From: Nocardia transvalensis
Lineage (GTDB): Bacteria > Actinomycetota > Actinomycetes > Mycobacteriales > Mycobacteriaceae
DNA length: 64,000 nucleotides
Assembly (NCBI RefSeq): GCF_015477765.1
Contig: NZ_JADLQQ010000006.1
Span: 248,001-312,000 of the forward strand
Reading direction: 5' to 3'
The notes under the pieces are model-generated. The model saw only the letters and a list, made by a program, of their open reading frames with translations. It ran no database searches and was not told where the DNA came from. The position numbers and the translations under genes were made by a program. Below are positions 60,906-64,000 of the stretch, one piece after another. Position 1 is the first letter of the stretch. Every line of letters begins with the position of its first letter.

Positions 60906-61745
60906 CTACAGGGCTTGGTCGAGGGGTGGGACCGGGAGGCAGGTGCGGGTGAAATCGATGCCGAAACCGGTGAGGGCGATGCTGCGGTAGAAGATCTTGG
61001 TGCCGAAGGCGCGTTTCAGCAGGCGGCGCACCTCGGGCTGGGATTCCAGCAGCTGATAGCGGGTCGGGTTGTCGAGCGGCTCGCGGGCCCATTCGACCAG
61101 GCCGAGACGGCGCAGATTGGTGAGGTAGGACGAGGCGCGCTCCGGGAAACGCAGCGTGGCGTCCTCGCCGATCATGTTGAGGCCCATCTCCATCCGCCCC
61201 TCGGCCGCCGTTCGCAGCGGGCGGCCGGTGCGGATGTCTAGCGCGGGCTGGGCGCCGTCGAGATACAGGTAGCGCAGGATGCGGGCCTCGTCGGGAGCCA
61301 GTTCGGTGAGGATGCGCGCGAAGGCGGGATGATTGTCGTCGGTGCCGTGCACACTCGCCGAGCGCCGCAGCAGATCGGCGCCGCGCTCCCGCAGCGACGG
61401 CGTGTGGGGCGTGCCGGTCGCGGCGTCGGGCGGCGGCGGGATGCCCAGGGCGCGGCGCACCGAATCCCGCACCTGCTCACCGGCCTCGGACAACACCTCG
61501 CGCGGCGGTCGTCCGGACATGCTGCCGCGCACCACGGTTCCGGTCACCCCGAGCGCGGTCCCCACACCCCAGGCGGTCGCCTCCGTCACCGCCGACAGCG
61601 CCACCCGCACCACACCGGTCGCGGTGCGCACCGGGCCACCGGAACGCCGGACCTCGCCGGGTAAGGCCAGTTCCGCAGCCGGGCGCGGCACGAGTTCGGT
61701 GGAGTACTCGGGATCTCCCTCATCCGAGTCGTTCACCACGGCCAT
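60906..61745 (-). CDS. Abi-alpha (DUF4393-like) family protein
   Basis: A 279-aa protein. The core HPAFARILTELAPDEARILR with QPALDIRTGRPL and a following MGLNMIGEDA segment is typical of Abi-alpha/DUF4393 proteins. An N-terminal alanine-glycine helix region (VALSAVTEATAWGVGTALGV) may be membrane associated. ATG at 61745 follows AGGAGTAGCCCC and overlaps the DUF445 gene by 13 bp, so the two are coupled. A paralogue starts at 63334. Some Abi-alpha proteins are linked by name to abortive infection, but a defence role is unproven. Confidence 0.7.
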   Translation of the reverse strand: MAVVNDSDEGDPEYSTELVPRPAAELALPGEVRRSGGPVRTATGVVRVALSAVTEATAWGVGTALGVTGTVVRGSMSGRPPREVLSEAGEQVRDSVRRALGIPPPPDAATGTPHTPSLRERGADLLRRSASVHGTDDNHPAFARILTELAPDEARILRYLYLDGAQPALDIRTGRPLRTAAEGRMEMGLNMIGEDATLRFPERASSYLTNLRRLGLVEWAREPLDNPTRYQLLESQPEVRRLLKRAFGTKIFYRSIALTGFGIDFTRTCLPVPPLDQAL

Positions 61746-63052
61746 GGGGCTACTCCTGTTCCGAAGATCAGGATATGAGCGTAACCGGCGAACAGGCCCA
61801 GCACACCGCCATGCACGAACAAAAGCCACTCGTCCTGTTTGATCGCCGAGCGCAGCATGTCCACGAAGTCCGGCGGTGACAGGGCGGCCATCTGTTTGGC
61901 GATGTACTGACCGACCTGCCTGCTCTGCTGCGCGTTGAACGCGGGATCGGCGAAGGCCTGCGGCGCGAAGGTCTTGGCCTGATCGGCAAAGCGCGTCTGC
62001 AGGGTCTCGTAATCGCGGCTGCCGATCATGAATTTCAACGCCCCGCGCGCCGGGCCCAATGCCCGGTCGGTGGCCGGTCGCAGCGTGTCCTCGAGGACCT
62101 GCATCGTGCGATCCGAGCGCGGCCCGTTGAGTAACTCGTCACCGACATTCGCGACGGTCATGATCTGGCTGGCCACCAAATCCGCATAACCCTCGGTGAT
62201 TTCCGACTGCCTTTTGATCAACAGACCCTGCCGCCACGGGCACCACCATTTCGGATAGGCCGGTTCGAAGATCAGATTGATACCGATCCAGTTGACCACC
62301 CAGCCGATGATCACCCCACCGACCGGCAGCACAACCAGCGCATGCGGATACAGGTGCAGGATGAACACCAGAACCAAACCCATCGGTGCGCCGAAGTAGA
62401 AGCCGAAATTCTGCATGAACCGCAGCTCCTTGGCGCCCAGCACCTGGAACACCATGTTCAACAGCTGCGGTCGCGACTGGAAATAGCGGATCACCATCTG
62501 CTTCACATCGAGCAACTGTTCGATGTTGTTGCCCAGCTCGTCGGTGAGTTCGCGCAGAATGTCGGGCAACTGCTGACGCACCCGCTCGTGCACCATCTCC
62601 CGAATCTGGCTGGGCAGGTTGAACCACAGCTGGGGATGCTCGCGGATCGCGATCTCCTCGACGATGTCGCGGATCTGTTCCTGCGCGATGGCGGTGAGAT
62701 GTTCGGCCAGGGCATCGGGTTCCAGTTCCCGGTAGAAGTCGGCGACACTGCCGAGTTTGGCCAGGCCCTTGTCCACCGCGATCGAGGCCATCTTGTCCGC
62801 CCGCGAGGGCACGATGCCCTGCCAGCCCATCCGGCCGTCGTACTGCAGCAGCGGCAGCACCTGAATTCGCTTGGGCAGATAGGGAAACAGCCAGCGCAGC
62901 CCGGGCACCCGGATGCCGTGGAAGTGGATCGGCTTGAACAACATCAGCACGCCGGTCCAGTTGGTGATGTAACCGATGACACCGGTGAACAGGGGAATGG
63001 TGATCACTTCGAGCCACAAGGTCGGGGCGACATCGAACAAACTCTCCAGCAC
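61733..63052 (-). CDS. DUF445-family membrane protein
   Basis: A 439-aa protein with membrane helices at the N-terminus (LEVITIPLFTGVIGYITNWT), in the middle (MGLVLVFILHLYPHALVV and GGVIIGWVVNWIGINLIF) and at the C-terminus (GGVLGLFAGYAHILIFG). Duplicated YITNWTGVLMLF/GWVVNWIGINLIF elements and charged helical stretches between them are typical of DUF445. GTG at 63052 has GGAGGG upstream. Function unknown; coupled to the Abi-alpha gene downstream and divergent from its paralogue. Confidence 0.82.
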   Translation of the reverse strand: MLESLFDVAPTLWLEVITIPLFTGVIGYITNWTGVLMLFKPIHFHGIRVPGLRWLFPYLPKRIQVLPLLQYDGRMGWQGIVPSRADKMASIAVDKGLAKLGSVADFYRELEPDALAEHLTAIAQEQIRDIVEEIAIREHPQLWFNLPSQIREMVHERVRQQLPDILRELTDELGNNIEQLLDVKQMVIRYFQSRPQLLNMVFQVLGAKELRFMQNFGFYFGAPMGLVLVFILHLYPHALVVLPVGGVIIGWVVNWIGINLIFEPAYPKWWCPWRQGLLIKRQSEITEGYADLVASQIMTVANVGDELLNGPRSDRTMQVLEDTLRPATDRALGPARGALKFMIGSRDYETLQTRFADQAKTFAPQAFADPAFNAQQSRQVGQYIAKQMAALSPPDFVDMLRSAIKQDEWLLFVHGGVLGLFAGYAHILIFGTGVAPWPW

Positions 63053-63333
63053 GACACCCTCCTGCCGACCCCTTACCGGTGACCGCCGCCACACCGGCAC
63101 TTCAACGTACCCCGTCGGCACGCAGGACCTTACTGTGGATTCAGGAAAACGGTCCAATTCTGGCGAGAGAACTGGTCAGCCGCCTCGATGGGTGGGAGAC
63201 TTCGGTCACACCGTGCGCCCGGAATGTCGCATCGAACAGCGGGTACCGGAAGAATGACCCTCACCACATCAGCGGCAACGGCGGCAATAATGTGTGAGCG
63301 GACGAGCTCACCCGGCGATATTCGGAGAAGGAC

Positions 63334-64000
63334 GTGGCAGACGACAGGACCGGACAGGATGTGGTCCGACCCGGTTCCCGTGCCGTGGAACGCAGCTCGG
63401 ATGTGGAGCAACGGCAGATCAGCAACGAGGCCCGGCTGATCCGTGGCGCCTTCCGGGCGGCCGGGCTGGCGGTCGGCACCGCGGTGCGCGGCGGGCAATG
63501 GGCGGTCGGCACCACCTACGAGGTCACCAAGCAGATCACCCAGGCCGCGCTGGACGGGGAGTCGTCGGCGGATATCGCCGACCGCGCGGGCGCGGCGCTG
63601 CAGTCGGTGGCCCGCAATATTCTCGGGGTCACCGAGGGGTCGGTGCGGGAGATCGTCAGCTATGTCCCGACCTCCAACGGACAGAGCCAGCAGGCCATCA
63701 GCGGCGGATATGTGCGCTCGGGGACGCTCGACGACCTGCGCCGCCGCGGCGATGCGCTGCTGGCGAGGTCGGCGGATGTGTACTTCACCGAGGATGTGCA
63801 TCCGGCCTACGACCGCATCCTCGATCAGCTTGCCCCGGACGAGGCGCGCATCCTGCGTTTCATGGCCCTGAACGGGCCGCAGCCGCTGGTGGATGTGCGG
63901 ACGAACAGGCCGTTGGGCATCGGGTCCGAGCTGGTGACCGGGGATCTGACCTCGGTGCCGGAGCAGGCCGGGGTGCGGTATCCGGACCGGGCGCGGCTGT
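63334..64000 (+). CDS. Second Abi-alpha family protein, cut by window edge
   Basis: From GTG at 63334 (preceded by GGAGAAGGAC) the frame stays open to the edge, 222 codons. The block HPAYDRILDQLAPDEARILR and QPLVDVRTNRPLGIG match the same block in the gene at 60906, so these are paralogues. The N-terminal half has an alanine-rich helix region similar to its partner. The C-terminus is outside the window. Confidence 0.72.
   Translation, partial: MADDRTGQDVVRPGSRAVERSSDVEQRQISNEARLIRGAFRAAGLAVGTAVRGGQWAVGTTYEVTKQITQAALDGESSADIADRAGAALQSVARNILGVTEGSVREIVSYVPTSNGQSQQAISGGYVRSGTLDDLRRRGDALLARSADVYFTEDVHPAYDRILDQLAPDEARILRFMALNGPQPLVDVRTNRPLGIGSELVTGDLTSVPEQAGVRYPDRARL

Noticed and set aside
60906..64000. 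Calling this a proven phage-defence system.
   Set aside because: Only the family name hints at abortive infection; no toxin, nuclease or mobile context is seen.

Overview
The window reads as chromosomal DNA of a high-GC mycolic-acid actinomycete, most likely a Nocardia or close relative. The support is internal: GC-rich codons throughout, several secreted LIP-type lipases, a SoxR with a 2Fe-2S motif, a GGDEF-EAL protein beside an E1-like/nitroreductase fusion (the Rv1354c/Rv1355c arrangement of mycobacteria), and the gene order arcA - rsmI - metG - tatD - rpfB - ksgA - ispE, which follows the Rv1001-Rv1011 block of Mycobacterium tuberculosis. No database search was possible; names rest on motifs and remembered family features.

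Layout. 1-11 kb: metabolic and secreted functions (SnoaL-like protein cut by the edge, alpha-amylase, thioesterase, lipase, M20 amidohydrolase), an MFS pump with its TetR, a TetR/SDR divergent pair with two matching operators, and a secreted tripeptidase-type hydrolase. 11.1-14.9 kb: a compact cluster of five genes (ThiL-like kinase, two HIT proteins, a membrane-anchored possible sensor and a methyltransferase) that looks acquired and has no obvious known function; it is the best candidate here for an undescribed system. 15-20 kb: redox genes, including an NmrA-type gene behind a textbook SoxR-type promoter, and an animal-type heme peroxidase. 20.2-29.4 kb: a decayed stretch holding a few intact genes (reductase, FAD monooxygenase + MFS + TetR, cspA, two small orphan genes) among at least seven broken genes, including one with an in-place internal inversion, ending with transposase and serine-recombinase scars next to tRNA-Ala(CGC).

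29.5-41.6 kb: D-aminoacylase-like amidohydrolase, UdgB-type uracil-DNA glycosylase, two coupled GyrI-like proteins, a probable operon (GNAT-like protein, E1-like/nitroreductase fusion, GAF-GGDEF-EAL, PAS-like protein), a GT4 glycosyltransferase and an SDR. 41.6-60.8 kb: soxR, arcA + GntR, rsmI, CPBP protease, metG, tatD, rpfB, ksgA, ispE and an ABC-F ATPase. This housekeeping block is interrupted twice: an SDR plus two tandem lipases between rpfB and ksgA, and a copZ - metal-binding protein - copA copper operon with a probable CsoR operator between ksgA and ispE. 60.9-64 kb: two paralogous Abi-alpha-like genes flank a DUF445 membrane protein; the right-hand copy runs off the window.

Regulation visible in sequence: probable TetR operators at 2685, 8558/8605 and 24583; the SoxR-type box at 18367-18386 whose regulator may be the soxR gene at 41600; the CsoR-type site near 57831; many perfect stem-loop terminators; and a 21-bp tandem array that grows out of the ksgA terminator.
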